From Acidobacteriota bacterium (GTDB taxonomy: Bacteria > Acidobacteriota > Terriglobia > Acidiferrales > UBA7541), in contig QHYZ01000060.1 of NCBI GenBank assembly GCA_003225295.1, positions 46,712-110,711 on the forward strand: a stretch of DNA of 64,000 bases, read 5' to 3'. A model generated the notes under the pieces. The model ran no database searches. It was given only the letters and a program-made list of their open reading frames with translations, and was not told the origin of the DNA. The position numbers and the translations under genes are program-made. Below, piece after piece: positions 1-10,280 of this stretch. Position 1 is the first letter of the stretch; every line of letters starts with the position of its first letter.

Positions 1-2
1 GG

Positions 3-311
3 ATTTCGATGGCCTTTTCCGAGGGGCTTTCCGACGACGGGTCGCTGACGGGGCGCGGATCGCCGTGGCTGCGCGGTGGGGTGACCGGGTTGATGACCAC
101 GGCCGGCGGAATCGGGCATACCCTTCCCTTCCTGATCAGCAATTTTCGTCTCGCAATGCTGGTGGCCGTCATCATCGTGGCCGTGGAGCTCGGGGTTATC
201 AGTTACATCCGTCACCGCTACATGGATACGCCGTTCCTGCAGGCAGCGTTTCAAGTGATTGTCGGCGGGGTACTGGTATTTTTGACGGGTTGGCTGATCG
301 GCAGCGCGTGA
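3..311 (+). CDS. VIT/CCC1-family membrane protein, C-terminal part (5' end outside window)
   Basis: The reading frame is open to the left edge of the window, so this is the last ~102 codons of a longer gene; the ATG at 9 need not be a start. The fragment holds two hydrophobic segments (about residues 37-60 and 77-98 counted from that ATG). The text GGIGHTLPFLI followed by a second helix resembles the C-terminal vacuolar-iron-transporter domain of erythrin-VIT (MbfA-like) proteins, which export iron or manganese across the inner membrane. That assignment is from recalled family resemblance only. The gene ends in TGA and converges on the RND operon that follows. Confidence 0.5.
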   Translation: MSMAFSEGLSDDGSLTGRGSPWLRGGVTGLMTTAGGIGHTLPFLISNFRLAMLVAVIIVAVELGVISYIRHRYMDTPFLQAAFQVIVGGVLVFLTGWLIGSA

Positions 312-408
312 TGTGTGACGAGAGCGCAACAAGACACGCACAGCACTTCGCACCTCCAGGTAAACAATGCCATGGCCCAGCCAAGAATCTGGTCATCAAG
401 CAAGGTGG

Positions 409-3400
409 CTAGTCCGTCTGGGCTGGAGCAGGGGCGGGTGAAACCCCGTGGGAGCGCGCGCGTTGAATCCAAGACTGCAAGCGATCCATGTAGATATAAA
501 CGACGGGCGTAGTGAAGAGCGTGAGCATCTGGCTGAAGATGAGCCCGCCGACGATGGTGATGCCCAGTGGGCGGCGGAGTTCGGAGCCGACACCCGCTCC
601 GAGCGCCAGAGGCATGGCACCGAGTAGCGCGGCCATGGTGGTCATCAGAATCGGACGGAAACGCAACAAGCAGGCCTTGTAGATCGCTTCGACGGGAGAC
701 AATCCCTCTTCCCTTTCCACTTGAACCGCAAAATCAATCATGAGAATGGCGTTTTTCTTGACAATGCCAATCAGCAGAATAATGCCGATGAGCGCAATGA
801 TGTTTAGATCGGACTTGATGAACTGGATCGCGAGGAGCGCGCCGATTCCAGCAGAAGGAATCGTGGAGAGGATGGTGATGGGATGAATGAAGCTCTCGTA
901 GAGGATGCCGAGAACAATGTAGACGGCGGCGAGAGCAGTGATGATGAGCACCATCTGATTTGCAAGGGAATCCTGAAAGGCCTGCGCGGTGCCCTGAAAG
1001 GTGGCATGGACGGTCGCGGGAACACCGAGTTCGTGCTGGGCTGCCTGAATATGCAGGACAGCGGGGCCGAGCGAGGCGCCCGGCGCGAGATTGAAGGATA
1101 GGGTGATGGCCGGGAAGATGCCCTGATGGTTGACGGAAAGCGCGGTGTTGGAATGCTCGTAGTGGGCGAAGGCGCTAAGGGGGACAAGTTTCCCGGAACT
1201 GGAGGGCACGTAAACGGAGTTGAGGGCCTCCGGACCTGGCTGGAATTCCGGCGCGACTTCCAGCACGACGTGATACTGGTTGAGGCCTTTGTAGATGTTG
1301 GAGACCTGCCGCTGGCCGAAGGCGTCGCTCAGGGTGTTGTCAATGTCCAGCACATCGACGCCCAGACGGCTGGCGGTGTCGCGATCGATAGCGATGGCGC
1401 TTTCAAGCCCGTGCATCTGCTGGTCAGAATTGACGTCGCGCAGCTCGGGGATTTTAGCCAGGCGCCGCTGAACAATGGGAGCCCAATGAGTGAGATCGTC
1501 AAGATTGTCGGCCTGCAGGGTGTATTGATATTGAGCGGCGCTTCCGCGACCACCAACGCTGAGGTCCTGAACGGCCTGCAAATACAAAGCGGCGCCGGGG
1601 ATTCCACTCGTCTTGGAGCGGATCCGTGCGATAACCTGGTCTGCGCTCAGCTTCCGCTCGTTCAGCGGCTTGAGCTGAGCGAACATGCGGGCTGTGCTGC
1701 CACCGCTGCCGCCGCCAGTGAATGAAATTACGGTGTCCACGGCGGGATCTTGCGAAACAATGTCGGTAAAAGTACGCATTTTTTTCGACATGGCGGCAAA
1801 AGAGAGATCCTGATCGCCTTGGATGCTGCCGTTGATTCGGCCGGTGTCCTGCTGCGGGAAGAAGCCTTTGGGAGTCTGGTAGAAGAGGTAACCATTCAGG
1901 CAAACCGTGCCGATCGTGACCAGCAAGATCAGGAACTGGTGGCGAAGCACCCAGCGCAAGGAGAAATCGTAAGTCCGGAGAAGACAGTTAAAGGCGTTTT
2001 CGGAAAAACGGTAGATCCTGTTGTGTTTGCCTGTTTCGTGGCGGAGGAAGCGCGCGCACATCATGGGCGTGGTAGTGAGAGAAACGAAAAGAGAGACCGC
2101 GATGGCCACGCTGAGAACGACAGCAAACTCGCGGAAAAGACGGCCCACGATGCCGCCCATCATAAGAATGGGGATAAAGACAGCCACGAGCGAAGTGCTC
2201 ATCGAGAGCACGGTAAAACCGATTTCGCTGGCGCCCTTCATGGCGGCCTCGAAGGGCTTCATGCCTCCTTCGATGTGACGGGAGATGTTCTCGATGACGA
2301 CGATGGCGTCGTCAACTACGAAACCCGTACAGATGGTCAGGGCCATGAGAGAGAGATTGTCCAGACTGTAGTGGCAGAGATACATCACCCCGAAAGTGCC
2401 GATGAGCGAAAGCGGGACAGCGACGCTGGGGATGATGGTGGCCCAAACATTCCGGAGAAATGCAAAGACCACGAAAATCACAAGGATGATGGAAATGATG
2501 AGCGCAACTTCCACGTCATGGACCGAAGCGCGAATCGTGGTGGTGCGGTCAACGGCGACGCTCAGATGGAGAGAGGGAGAAATGGAAGCGCTGAGTAGTG
2601 GGAGAAGGGCGGTGATGCGGTCCACCGTCTCGATCATGTTGGCACCGGGCTGGCGAAAGATGGCAAGAAGCACAGCACGCTTTCCGCCTGAAAGTCCCAA
2701 GTTGCGCGTGTCTTCGACGGAATCGATGACCTCTGCGACGTCGCGCAAGCGTACCGGAGCGCCTACGTGTCCAGCAACGATCAAAGGCTGATATTCGTAG
2801 GCCTTAAAAAGCTGGTCTGTATCGGTGACGGCCCAGGTGTGCCTGGGGTCGGCGAGGGCGCCTTTCGCAAGGTTTGCGTTGGCCGCCTGGAGCGACTTGC
2901 GAACCGTTTCCAAACTGATGCCGTAGCTATTGAGCTGATTAGGGTTCACTTCGACACGCACGGCGGGGCGGGCGCTGCCCCAGGTAAATACTTGGCCGAC
3001 GCCTTCGACCTGCGCGAGCTTCTGGGCAAGGATGGAATCAGCGGCATCGTAGATTTCCGCGGGTGGAATGTTCTCTGACGTCAGAACCAGGAGCATGATG
3101 GGAGCATCTGCGGGATTGACCTTGCGATAAGTAGGCTGGCCGGGAAGATCGGCGGGAAGCTGGCTGCGAGCGGCGTTGATGGAGGCCTGCACGTCGCGCG
3201 CGGCGGCGTTGATATCGCGATTGAGATCGAACTGCAGCGTTATGCCCGTGGAGCCGAGGCCGCTCGAGGAAGTCATCTGGGTGACGCCGGCAATGCGGCC
3301 GAACTGGCGCTCGAGGGGCGTGGCGACAGCGGAAGCCATGGTTTCCGGGCTTGCGCCCGGCAGGCCGGCACCGACGGAGATGGTTGGAAAATCGACTTGC

Positions 3401-3525
3401 GGAAGCGGCGCAACCGGCAGGAATCGGAAGGCCACGACTCCCGACAGAAGAATGGCGAAAGTAATCAGCGAGGTGGCCACGGGCCGTCGGATGAAGGGCG
3501 CTGAAAAGTTGGAAGAGAAATTCAC
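409..3525 (-). CDS. mdtC: RND multidrug efflux permease, MdtC-like
   Basis: Proton-driven inner-membrane pump subunit of 1038 residues, the usual size of HAE-type RND permeases. TM1 follows the N-terminal PFIRRPVAT segment; the porter domain carries the NPADAPIM motif. TM4 has [14 protein letters not shown] with the paired Asp that carry protons in drug pumps. The second half repeats the fold and ends in the [15 protein letters not shown] motif. The start is GTG at 3525, three bases after the stop of the paralogous upstream permease, so the two are co-translated. Two different RND permeases in tandem after one adaptor is the MdtABC arrangement, in which B and C form a heterotrimer. No outer-membrane channel gene lies beside it. 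Substrate unknown. Confidence 0.9.
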   Translation of the reverse strand: MNFSSNFSAPFIRRPVATSLITFAILLSGVVAFRFLPVAPLPQVDFPTISVGAGLPGASPETMASAVATPLERQFGRIAGVTQMTSSSGLGSTGITLQFDLNRDINAAARDVQASINAARSQLPADLPGQPTYRKVNPADAPIMLLVLTSENIPPAEIYDAADSILAQKLAQVEGVGQVFTWGSARPAVRVEVNPNQLNSYGISLETVRKSLQAANANLAKGALADPRHTWAVTDTDQLFKAYEYQPLIVAGHVGAPVRLRDVAEVIDSVEDTRNLGLSGGKRAVLLAIFRQPGANMIETVDRITALLPLLSASISPSLHLSVAVDRTTTIRASVHDVEVALIISIILVIFVVFAFLRNVWATIIPSVAVPLSLIGTFGVMYLCHYSLDNLSLMALTICTGFVVDDAIVVIENISRHIEGGMKPFEAAMKGASEIGFTVLSMSTSLVAVFIPILMMGGIVGRLFREFAVVLSVAIAVSLFVSLTTTPMMCARFLRHETGKHNRIYRFSENAFNCLLRTYDFSLRWVLRHQFLILLVTIGTVCLNGYLFYQTPKGFFPQQDTGRINGSIQGDQDLSFAAMSKKMRTFTDIVSQDPAVDTVISFTGGGSGGSTARMFAQLKPLNERKLSADQVIARIRSKTSGIPGAALYLQAVQDLSVGGRGSAAQYQYTLQADNLDDLTHWAPIVQRRLAKIPELRDVNSDQQMHGLESAIAIDRDTASRLGVDVLDIDNTLSDAFGQRQVSNIYKGLNQYHVVLEVAPEFQPGPEALNSVYVPSSSGKLVPLSAFAHYEHSNTALSVNHQGIFPAITLSFNLAPGASLGPAVLHIQAAQHELGVPATVHATFQGTAQAFQDSLANQMVLIITALAAVYIVLGILYESFIHPITILSTIPSAGIGALLAIQFIKSDLNIIALIGIILLIGIVKKNAILMIDFAVQVEREEGLSPVEAIYKACLLRFRPILMTTMAALLGAMPLALGAGVGSELRRPLGITIVGGLIFSQMLTLFTTPVVYIYMDRLQSWIQRARSHGVSPAPAPAQTD

Positions 3526-3528
3526 CGA

Positions 3529-6500
3529 TCAATCTCCAGACACCGCTCCTGGCGCAGGCTCCTCGACGGGATTGCCGACGTGGAACGAGAAGCGGTGGGC
3601 CAGCCAGTCAAATGCAAGATAAACCACCGGCGTGGTGTAGAGCGTGAGCAACTGGCTGAGGATCAGGCCGCCGACGATGGTGATCCCCAAGGGGCGCCGC
3701 AATTCTGAACCGACGCCAGTGCCGAGCGCGAGCGGCAAACCGCCAAGCAACGCTGCCATGGTGGTCATCATTATGGGGCGAAAACGAAGGAGGCAGGCTT
3801 CGTAGATGGCGTCAAGCGGCGCCTTTCCTTCCTTGCGCTCCGCCTCGAGAGCGAAGTCGATCATCATGATGGCGTTTTTCTTGACGATGCCGATGAGAAG
3901 GATCATTCCGATTAGGGCGACAACGCTGAAATCGGTGCGGCAGATCAGGAGAGCAAGGATAGCGCCGACACCGGCGGACGGGAGCGTGGAAATAATCGTT
4001 ATTGGGTGAATGTAGCTTTCGTACAGGATGCCGAGAACGATGTAGACCGTGATCACTGCCGCGAGGATGAGGATCGGCTCATTTGCGAGGGAATTAAGGA
4101 AGGCCGCCGCGGTGCCCTGAAAGGTGGCCTGCACGCTGGGCGGCATGTTCAGATCCTGCTTGACGCGGTTAATGGAGTTGACGGCGTCGCCAAGCGAGAC
4201 ATTGGGAGCAAGGTTGAACGAGAGCGTGACAACAGGAAACTGACCCTGATGGTTCAGCGCCAGAGCGGCAGCGCCGGGCTCGAAGCGCGTGAAGGCGCTG
4301 AGGGGAACCTGCGAACCGTTGGAGGATCTTACGTAAATATATTTCAGCGAATCGGGATCCTGCTGGAATCGCGGGTCCACTTCCAGGACGACGTGATACT
4401 GATTGAGTTGCGTGAAAATGGTGGAGACCAGGCGCTGTCCGAAAGCGTCGTAAAGCGTGTTGTCAATATCGGCAGGAAGAATGCCCAGCCGCGAAGCGGA
4501 GTCGCGGTCGATGGTGAGTGCGGCGACGAGGCCCTGGTTCAACTGGTCGCTAGCGACATCGCGCAGCTCGGGTAGTGTTTTCAATTTGTCGATAAAGTGG
4601 GACGTCCAGTAGGAGAGTTCCTTGGGATCAACATCCTCAAGACTGTACTGAAATTGGGTCCGGCTCACACGATCTTCTACGGTCAGATCTTGAACGGGCT
4701 GGAGGAAGAGTGAAACTCCGTCGATTTTGGCGAGTTCGGGCTGGAGCCGGCGGATGACATCGGAGGCGCTGATTTTGCGCTGAGCGAGCGGCTTGAGATT
4801 GATCTGGATGCGGCCGCTGTTGAGCGTGGTGTTTGTGCCATCGATGCCGATGAAAGAGGAAAGGCTCTCGACCGCCGAGTCCTTGAGGATTACGCCGGCC
4901 AACTCCCGCTGTCGCTGGGCCATGGCGGCGAAAGAAATGTCTTGCGCACCTTCGGAGACACCCAGAATAACGCCGGTGTCCTGGACCGGAAAAAATCCTT
5001 TGGGAACGTAGATATAGAGAAGAATGGTGCCGACAAGAGTGGCGACGGTGACGAGCAGCGTGGTGGTGCGGAACCGCAGGACAAACTGCAGGGTGCGGCC
5101 ATAGAAAGCAATGATGGAGTTAAAAGCATTTTCCGACTTGCGATACATCCAGCTTTCTTCTTCCTTTTTGTGATGACGGAGGAGCTTGGCGCACATCATG
5201 GGGGTGAGCGTCAGAGAAACAAAGGCGGAAACGAGGATGGTGACAGCAAGGGTCACGGCAAATTCACGGAACAGGCGGCCGACGATATCACCCATGAAGA
5301 GAAGAGGGATGAGCACGGCGATGAGCGAAATGGTGAGCGAAACGATGGTGAAGCCGATCTGCTCGGAACCCTTGAGCGCGGCCTGCAGCGGCGATTCCCC
5401 TTCTTCGATGTAACGGCTGATGTTCTCGATCATGACAATGGCATCGTCGACGACGAAACCGGTCGAGATGGTTAGCGCCATGAGAGAAAGGTTGTTAAGG
5501 CTGTAGCCGAGAAGATACATCACCGCGAAGGTGCCGATGAGAGAAAGAGGAACGGCAATGCTGGGAATAATGGTGGCGCGAATGCTGCGGAGAAAAAGAA
5601 AAATAACCATGACGACGAGAGCGACGGTGAGCACCAAGGTGAACTGCACGTCTTCGACGGAGGCCCGAATGGTGGTGGTGCGGTCCGTGAGAATGTCCAC
5701 CTTAACAGCGGCGGGAAGCGCGGCCTTAAGCTGAGGCAAAAGCTTTGTCACGCGGTCGACCACGGCGATGATGTTCGCGCCGGGCTGGCGCTGAATATTC
5801 AGAATGACGGCGGGATTCTGATCGGCCCAGGCGGCCTGCCTGACGTTTTCTACGCCGTCAACAACGGTGGCCACGTCGGTCAGCCGCACCGGCGCGCCAT
5901 TTCGGTAGGCAACGATCAGAGGGCGATAGCTGTCGCTGGAGATGAGCTGGTCGTTTGCGCCAATGGTGTAGGCCTGATGCAGGCCGTCGAAAGTGCCCTT
6001 GGCCTGATCGACATTGGCCTGGCCGAGGGCGGTGCGGAGATCTTCCAGACTCATGCCGTAAGAAGCCAGGGCCGTGGGATTCGCCTGAATACGAACGGCG
6101 GGACGCTGGCCACCGCTGATGCTGACGAGTCCGACTCCAGAGAGTTGAGAAATCTTCTGGGCGAGTGTGGTATCGGCGAGGTCCTCGACTTTGGAGAGCG
6201 GAAGAGATGTTGAAGTGAGCGCGAGGGTCATGATGGGCGCGTCAGCAGGATTGACCTTGCTGTAGATCGGAGGATTGGGAAGACCCTGCGGGAGGAGATT
6301 GGATGCGCCGTTGATGGCGGCTTGAACTCCTTGCTCCGCGACGTCAATGTTCAAGTCCAGGCCGAATTGGAGGGTGATGATCGAGCTACCGAAGGAGCTC
6401 GTAGAGGTCATCTGGTTCAAGCCGGGGATCTGGCCGAACTGGCGCTCGAGTGGCGCGGTGACTGAGGAAGCCATGACGTCCGGGCTGGCACCGGGATAAA

Positions 6501-6648
6501 ACGTTTGTACCTGGATGGTGGGGTAGTCGACCTGGGGCAATGCAGAGATTGGCAATTGCCGGAAGGCCACCCAACCCACCAGGAGGACACCGACCATCAA
6601 GAGGGTGGTGGCGACCGGCCGCAGAATGAACGGCCGTGACGGGCTCAT
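3529..6648 (-). CDS. mdtB: RND multidrug efflux permease, MdtB-like
   Basis: RND permease of 1039 residues, paralogous to the next gene downstream over its whole length. It shows the same landmarks: N-terminal [20 protein letters not shown] in the porter domain, and [14 protein letters not shown] in TM4 with two Asp for proton relay. The C-terminal half repeats the fold and ends with the conserved [13 protein letters not shown] helix. The ATG overlaps the adaptor stop codon by four bases (ATGA), and three bases separate its stop from the next GTG, so the three genes form one tightly coupled operon read leftward. Family knowledge says MdtB and MdtC assemble 2:1 with adaptor MdtA; that this holds here is inference. 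Confidence 0.9.
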   Translation of the reverse strand: MSPSRPFILRPVATTLLMVGVLLVGWVAFRQLPISALPQVDYPTIQVQTFYPGASPDVMASSVTAPLERQFGQIPGLNQMTSTSSFGSSIITLQFGLDLNIDVAEQGVQAAINGASNLLPQGLPNPPIYSKVNPADAPIMTLALTSTSLPLSKVEDLADTTLAQKISQLSGVGLVSISGGQRPAVRIQANPTALASYGMSLEDLRTALGQANVDQAKGTFDGLHQAYTIGANDQLISSDSYRPLIVAYRNGAPVRLTDVATVVDGVENVRQAAWADQNPAVILNIQRQPGANIIAVVDRVTKLLPQLKAALPAAVKVDILTDRTTTIRASVEDVQFTLVLTVALVVMVIFLFLRSIRATIIPSIAVPLSLIGTFAVMYLLGYSLNNLSLMALTISTGFVVDDAIVMIENISRYIEEGESPLQAALKGSEQIGFTIVSLTISLIAVLIPLLFMGDIVGRLFREFAVTLAVTILVSAFVSLTLTPMMCAKLLRHHKKEEESWMYRKSENAFNSIIAFYGRTLQFVLRFRTTTLLVTVATLVGTILLYIYVPKGFFPVQDTGVILGVSEGAQDISFAAMAQRQRELAGVILKDSAVESLSSFIGIDGTNTTLNSGRIQINLKPLAQRKISASDVIRRLQPELAKIDGVSLFLQPVQDLTVEDRVSRTQFQYSLEDVDPKELSYWTSHFIDKLKTLPELRDVASDQLNQGLVAALTIDRDSASRLGILPADIDNTLYDAFGQRLVSTIFTQLNQYHVVLEVDPRFQQDPDSLKYIYVRSSNGSQVPLSAFTRFEPGAAALALNHQGQFPVVTLSFNLAPNVSLGDAVNSINRVKQDLNMPPSVQATFQGTAAAFLNSLANEPILILAAVITVYIVLGILYESYIHPITIISTLPSAGVGAILALLICRTDFSVVALIGMILLIGIVKKNAIMMIDFALEAERKEGKAPLDAIYEACLLRFRPIMMTTMAALLGGLPLALGTGVGSELRRPLGITIVGGLILSQLLTLYTTPVVYLAFDWLAHRFSFHVGNPVEEPAPGAVSGD

Positions 6649-7994
6649 CGCGGAGACCCTCCGGCGCGGCCCTTCGACGGGCTCCCGGATTGTGGCGCAC
6701 CTTTAGCGGGAGACGGAGACGCAGAGCCGCGATCCGCGCCATTCGCGCCGGCCGCAGCGCTAGGATTGACTCTGGTCCCATCCTGCAACTTGTCCTGGCC
6801 ATCGATAACCACGACATCACCGGGATTCAAACCAGAGCTCACGCCGACGCTGTTGCCGGTAGTTTGCGCGATGGTGACGGGATAAATTCTCGCAACCGTG
6901 TCCTTCGTCGCGGGGTCTTTAGCGACACCATAGACATAAGTACCCTGTGGGCCGCGCTGAATGGCAGCAGTGGGAACGATGGTGAGATTGCGCTTGGTGT
7001 CGACGAGCAGGTGCACGTTGACAAATTGATTGGGGAAAAGGGCGTTGTCGGCATTGCTAAAGATGGACTTGAGCTTATAGGTCCCGGTAGTCGGATCAAT
7101 CTGATTGTCAATGGTCTGCAGTTTTCCACTGGCGATTTTGGCGGTGTCGTCGCGGTCATAGGCATCGACGGCGAGCTGGACGCCCGAACGAAGCTTGGCG
7201 TTCACCTGGGGAAGCTGATCCTGTGGCAGGCTAAAAATCACCGATACTGGCTGGAGCTGGGTGATGACCAGGAGTCCGTTGGTGTCTGAGGCATGCACGA
7301 TGTTGCCGACATCGACGAGGCGGAGACCGATGCGGCCGCTGATCGGCGCAGTGATGCGGGAATAGGTGAGCTGGAGTTTGGCGTTGTCAATCAGGCTTTG
7401 ATCCGATGTAATGGCGCCATCAAACTGGCCAACCAATGCGGCCTGGGTATCGAGCTGCTGCTGCGGGATGACGCCTTCTTTAAGGAGCAGCTTATAACGC
7501 TCAAAATTGACCTCTGCATCCTTCCGTTGCGCCTGGTCTTTAGCAAGTTGTCCCTGAGCCTGCTCAAGCTGGACCTGGAAGGGACGGGGATCAATCTGGG
7601 CGAGAAGATCTCCTTCGTGGACAAACTGACCTTCCTTAAACGCGATGCTGCTGAGCTGGCCATCGACGCGACTGCGAACCGTGACGGTGTTGAAGGCGGT
7701 GACCGTGCCAAGGCCATTGAAATAGACGCGCAAATCGCCACGTTGGGCGGTCGAAACGACAACCGGCACGATCAGGCTGCCCGCGCCGAACCCCCCCCTG
7801 CCCTTGCCGGCCGCCCCGGGAGCGGCGGCATCTGCTGCCGAACTGGCGTTCCTCGAGTTGCGGTAATACCAACCACCAAGAGCGATAACTCCAAGTACGA
7901 GAACCCAGAGCCACCAACGGCTCTTGGAGGGCACTGTGGCGGCAGTGCCGCGAGAGCCAGGTTCGGGAAGGTCTATGGACTTGGTCTGGCCCAT
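6645..7994 (-). CDS. mdtA: RND periplasmic adaptor (membrane fusion protein), MdtA-like
   Basis: Adaptor linking the inner-membrane RND pump to an outer-membrane channel, 449 residues. A short cytoplasmic leader precedes one hydrophobic anchor ([18 protein letters not shown]). Then come the lipoyl half-motif ([28 protein letters not shown]), an alpha-hairpin rich in Gln/Ala, the second lipoyl half ([16 protein letters not shown]) and beta-barrel domains. I chose the ATG at 7994 because AGGAG sits 7 nt upstream; the frame stays open further upstream without a ribosome site. The C-terminus is a Ser/Gly/Pro-rich tail of low complexity. It is first gene of the mdtABC-like operon, so the promoter should lie in the region just to its right. 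Confidence 0.9.
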   Translation of the reverse strand: MGQTKSIDLPEPGSRGTAATVPSKSRWWLWVLVLGVIALGGWYYRNSRNASSAADAAAPGAAGKGRGGFGAGSLIVPVVVSTAQRGDLRVYFNGLGTVTAFNTVTVRSRVDGQLSSIAFKEGQFVHEGDLLAQIDPRPFQVQLEQAQGQLAKDQAQRKDAEVNFERYKLLLKEGVIPQQQLDTQAALVGQFDGAITSDQSLIDNAKLQLTYSRITAPISGRIGLRLVDVGNIVHASDTNGLLVITQLQPVSVIFSLPQDQLPQVNAKLRSGVQLAVDAYDRDDTAKIASGKLQTIDNQIDPTTGTYKLKSIFSNADNALFPNQFVNVHLLVDTKRNLTIVPTAAIQRGPQGTYVYGVAKDPATKDTVARIYPVTIAQTTGNSVGVSSGLNPGDVVVIDGQDKLQDGTRVNPSAAAGANGADRGSASPSPAKGAPQSGSPSKGRAGGSPR

Positions 7995-8327
7995 CCGTTC
8001 GCTCCTGTCATGAAGGCGGTTCCGCGAGAGAATCTGCCGAAGGCAGGACAATCGCAAGTAGACGCTGGGGGCTGCGGCGTCAGACACAAACAGCTTACCG
8101 GAGACTATGGCCTGCGCCTAGATAAGACGGTTTTTGGAGGCAAATGGTTACGAAGGGCGCCGGGAAGCCGGCCGTGGCGTCCGGGTGGTCAAACCAGCAT
8201 CGCAACCGAGGAGATTCTGGCAATTTGAGACGTGCAGAATTGTCCGGGAGAAAGTAGACTGTCGCGGAACGGTGCTGGTTTCGGAACAAACAGCCAAAAA
8301 CTTGGATGACTAGGAGACAAAAAACAC
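7995..8327. other. Divergent intergenic region between mdtA and cytochrome c genes
   Basis: About 330 bases between two divergently read genes. It should hold both promoters. I see AGGAG at 8312-8316 for the cytochrome gene and AGGAG on the minus strand for the adaptor, but no convincing -35/-10 pair, repeat or RNA gene. Confidence 0.4.
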
Positions 8328-8894
8328 ATGCTCAAGGGCTTGATCCTGGGGATTTTGCTGGGAATCCTGCTGGTAGCGGGGGGCGTCTACTTCTACTTCT
8401 CCTCGGGGCGCGCCCCGGTGGCCACTTCGGCACCTCCGATCCCATTTGAAAAGACGCTGGCAAGGCTGGGACTGCATGCCTATCTGGATAAGCTGCCGCA
8501 CCCGGAGCCCCAGGCACCGGCGGATGAAGCCAACCTGGTGTCCGGCGCAAAGGTTTACAAGGAGCAGTGCGCCACATGCCATGGCCTACCGAACGAACCC
8601 AAAACCGCGGTCGCGCAAGGGATGTTTCCCGCGCCGCCGCAACTCTTTCATGGCGTTGGCGTGACGGACGACGATGCGTGGGAATCGTACTGGAAAGTGG
8701 AAAACGGGATTCGCATGTCGGGGATGCCTGGATTCAAGGGCCAACTGACGGAAACGCAGATCTGGCAGGTCAGCGTACTGGTGAAGAATGCGGACAAGAT
8801 CACGGAATCCGTGAAAAAGGAGCTCGCCGCAGGCGCGACTACACCGATGGAAATGGCCATGCCCGCGGGCAATCCGGCGCCGAAGAAGAAATAG
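8328..8894 (+). CDS. Membrane-anchored monohaem cytochrome c
   Basis: Small c-type cytochrome of 188 residues that probably moves electrons on the outer face of the inner membrane. One N-terminal hydrophobic segment (residues 4-25) serves as anchor or uncleaved signal. The haem motif CATCH is at residues 81-85, and the likely axial Met is in the GIRMSGMPGF stretch typical of class I cytochromes. The C-terminal tail is rich in Ala/Pro/Lys and probably disordered. AGGAG lies 11 nt upstream of the ATG. It is single-gene, divergent from mdtA and convergent on the MFS gene, so no partner oxidase is evident. Confidence 0.85.
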   Translation: MLKGLILGILLGILLVAGGVYFYFSSGRAPVATSAPPIPFEKTLARLGLHAYLDKLPHPEPQAPADEANLVSGAKVYKEQCATCHGLPNEPKTAVAQGMFPAPPQLFHGVGVTDDDAWESYWKVENGIRMSGMPGFKGQLTETQIWQVSVLVKNADKITESVKKELAAGATTPMEMAMPAGNPAPKKK

Positions 8895-8909
8895 ATTCGA
8901 CGCGCCGAA

Positions 8910-10157
8910 TTAAGGCGCCGGGCTGTGGAGCTTTTCAGTTTTTCGCAATTCAGGAAAATACCAAGACCACAAGGCGGTTACCGCCAGAGTGCCGAGGCCG
9001 CCCAGCACAACCGCAGGCACGATCCCGAACCAATGTGCGGTAAGCCCGGATTCGAACTGTCCCAGCTCGTTCGAAGCACCGACAAAAATCATGTCCACGG
9101 CGTTCACGCGCCCGCGCATTTCATCGGGCGTGCTAACCTGAATGAACAACTGGCGAACAATCACGCTAACCATGTCCGTCGCGCCCACGAGAAGAAGTGC
9201 GATCAGAGAAATGGTAAGGCTGCGAGACAAGCCGAAAACAATGGTGGCTGCTCCAAATCCCGCCACGCACCACAGCATGGTTGATCCCGTTCGGTGTCCC
9301 AAAGGTTTGTGCGCAATCAAGGCCGCCATAGTCGCGGCTCCGGCCGCCGGTGCGCTGCGAAGAATTCCCAGGCCCCAAGGCCCTGTCTTTAGGATTTCCC
9401 TTGCATAGACCGGAAGCAGTGCGACGGCACCGCCCAGCAGGACGGCAAAGAGATCCAGGGAGATGGAACCGAGGATCAGTCTTTCACTCCGGATGTAGTG
9501 AAAACCCGCAAGCATGGTTTTCCAACTCATCGGCTCTCCCAGACGGGGATTAGATTGCGCCTTGATCGCCACAGTAGACATCGCGCCGAGGGCCGCTGCG
9601 ATGAAAGAAAGCGTGTACACAGCGGCGGGCCCACGAAAAGCGGCGTAAACCAGACCTCCGAGTGAAGGACCCAAAATCACCGCGGATTGAATGAAGATCG
9701 AGTACCAGGCAACGGCAGTCTGAAAATCCTTCCCGGAGACCAGCTGGGGAAGAAACGCGCGGCTCACGGGTCCGTTGAAGGAGCGAACGACACCGAGTAG
9801 TACCGTCACGGCGAAGATCGGGTAAACGGAATGCAGGCCGCGCAAAGTGAGAAAGAGCAGCGAGCCCGAGCAGAGCGTAAATCCACAATAGCAGAGGACG
9901 AGTAGCGTGCGACGCGGATACCGATCCGCCGCGTGACCGGAAACCAGAAACAAGAAAATGCCGGGAAGAAATTGCGCCAGGCCGACGAGGCCAAGATCCA
10001 GCGGCCTTTTCGTGATTTCGTAGACTTGCCAGCCGACGGCGACTGCCTGCATCTCGGTGGCCAGCACGAGGAAGAAACGCGCCAGCTGGAAGAGAACCAA
10101 ACTCGGATAGGTGGAAGCAATTCGCCTGGTGGCTTTGGAGATCTCGAGCGCGGCCAT
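8910..10157 (-). CDS. MFS transporter, EntS-like exporter group
   Basis: Inner-membrane major facilitator of 415 residues with about 12 predicted helices. It carries the loop motif between TM2 and TM3 seen here as GHAADRYPRRTLL, and the N-terminal EMQAVAVGWQVYEITKRPLDLGLVGLAQFLP pattern (split here across TM1-TM2) common to EntS-type and DUF894-like MFS exporters. Substrate cannot be read from sequence. The start is GTG-ATG (10160/10157) with no clear ribosome site; I take the ATG. The gene stands alone, read leftward toward the cytochrome gene, with 15 bases between their stops. Confidence 0.8.
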   Translation of the reverse strand: MAALEISKATRRIASTYPSLVLFQLARFFLVLATEMQAVAVGWQVYEITKRPLDLGLVGLAQFLPGIFLFLVSGHAADRYPRRTLLVLCYCGFTLCSGSLLFLTLRGLHSVYPIFAVTVLLGVVRSFNGPVSRAFLPQLVSGKDFQTAVAWYSIFIQSAVILGPSLGGLVYAAFRGPAAVYTLSFIAAALGAMSTVAIKAQSNPRLGEPMSWKTMLAGFHYIRSERLILGSISLDLFAVLLGGAVALLPVYAREILKTGPWGLGILRSAPAAGAATMAALIAHKPLGHRTGSTMLWCVAGFGAATIVFGLSRSLTISLIALLLVGATDMVSVIVRQLFIQVSTPDEMRGRVNAVDMIFVGASNELGQFESGLTAHWFGIVPAVVLGGLGTLAVTALWSWYFPELRKTEKLHSPAP

Positions 10158-10210
10158 CACAGATTACTTTGCCACAAAATTGGAATGCCCACGAGGGATC
10201 GAGCAACGGC

Positions 10211-10252
10211 AAAAAAAATGCGCGCGAGCCGAGAGAGCGTGGCGGCTCGCGC
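10211..10252 (-). terminator. Rho-independent terminator of the YncE-like gene
   Basis: A perfect 10-bp inverted repeat (10222-10231 with 10243-10252, arms GCGCGAGCCG/CGGCTCGCGC, 11-nt loop) is followed on the minus strand by a run of eight T (10218-10211). It starts about 28 bases after the stop of the beta-propeller gene, as expected for an intrinsic terminator. Confidence 0.85.
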
Positions 10253-10280
10253 ACCACCAAAAGGGCCAATTGCGGATTGT

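Noticed and set aside
1126..2598. Long plus-strand frames opposite the first RND permease
   Set aside because: They lie antisense to a well-conserved RND gene and are rich in Gly/Asp/His from mirrored codons; no family features.
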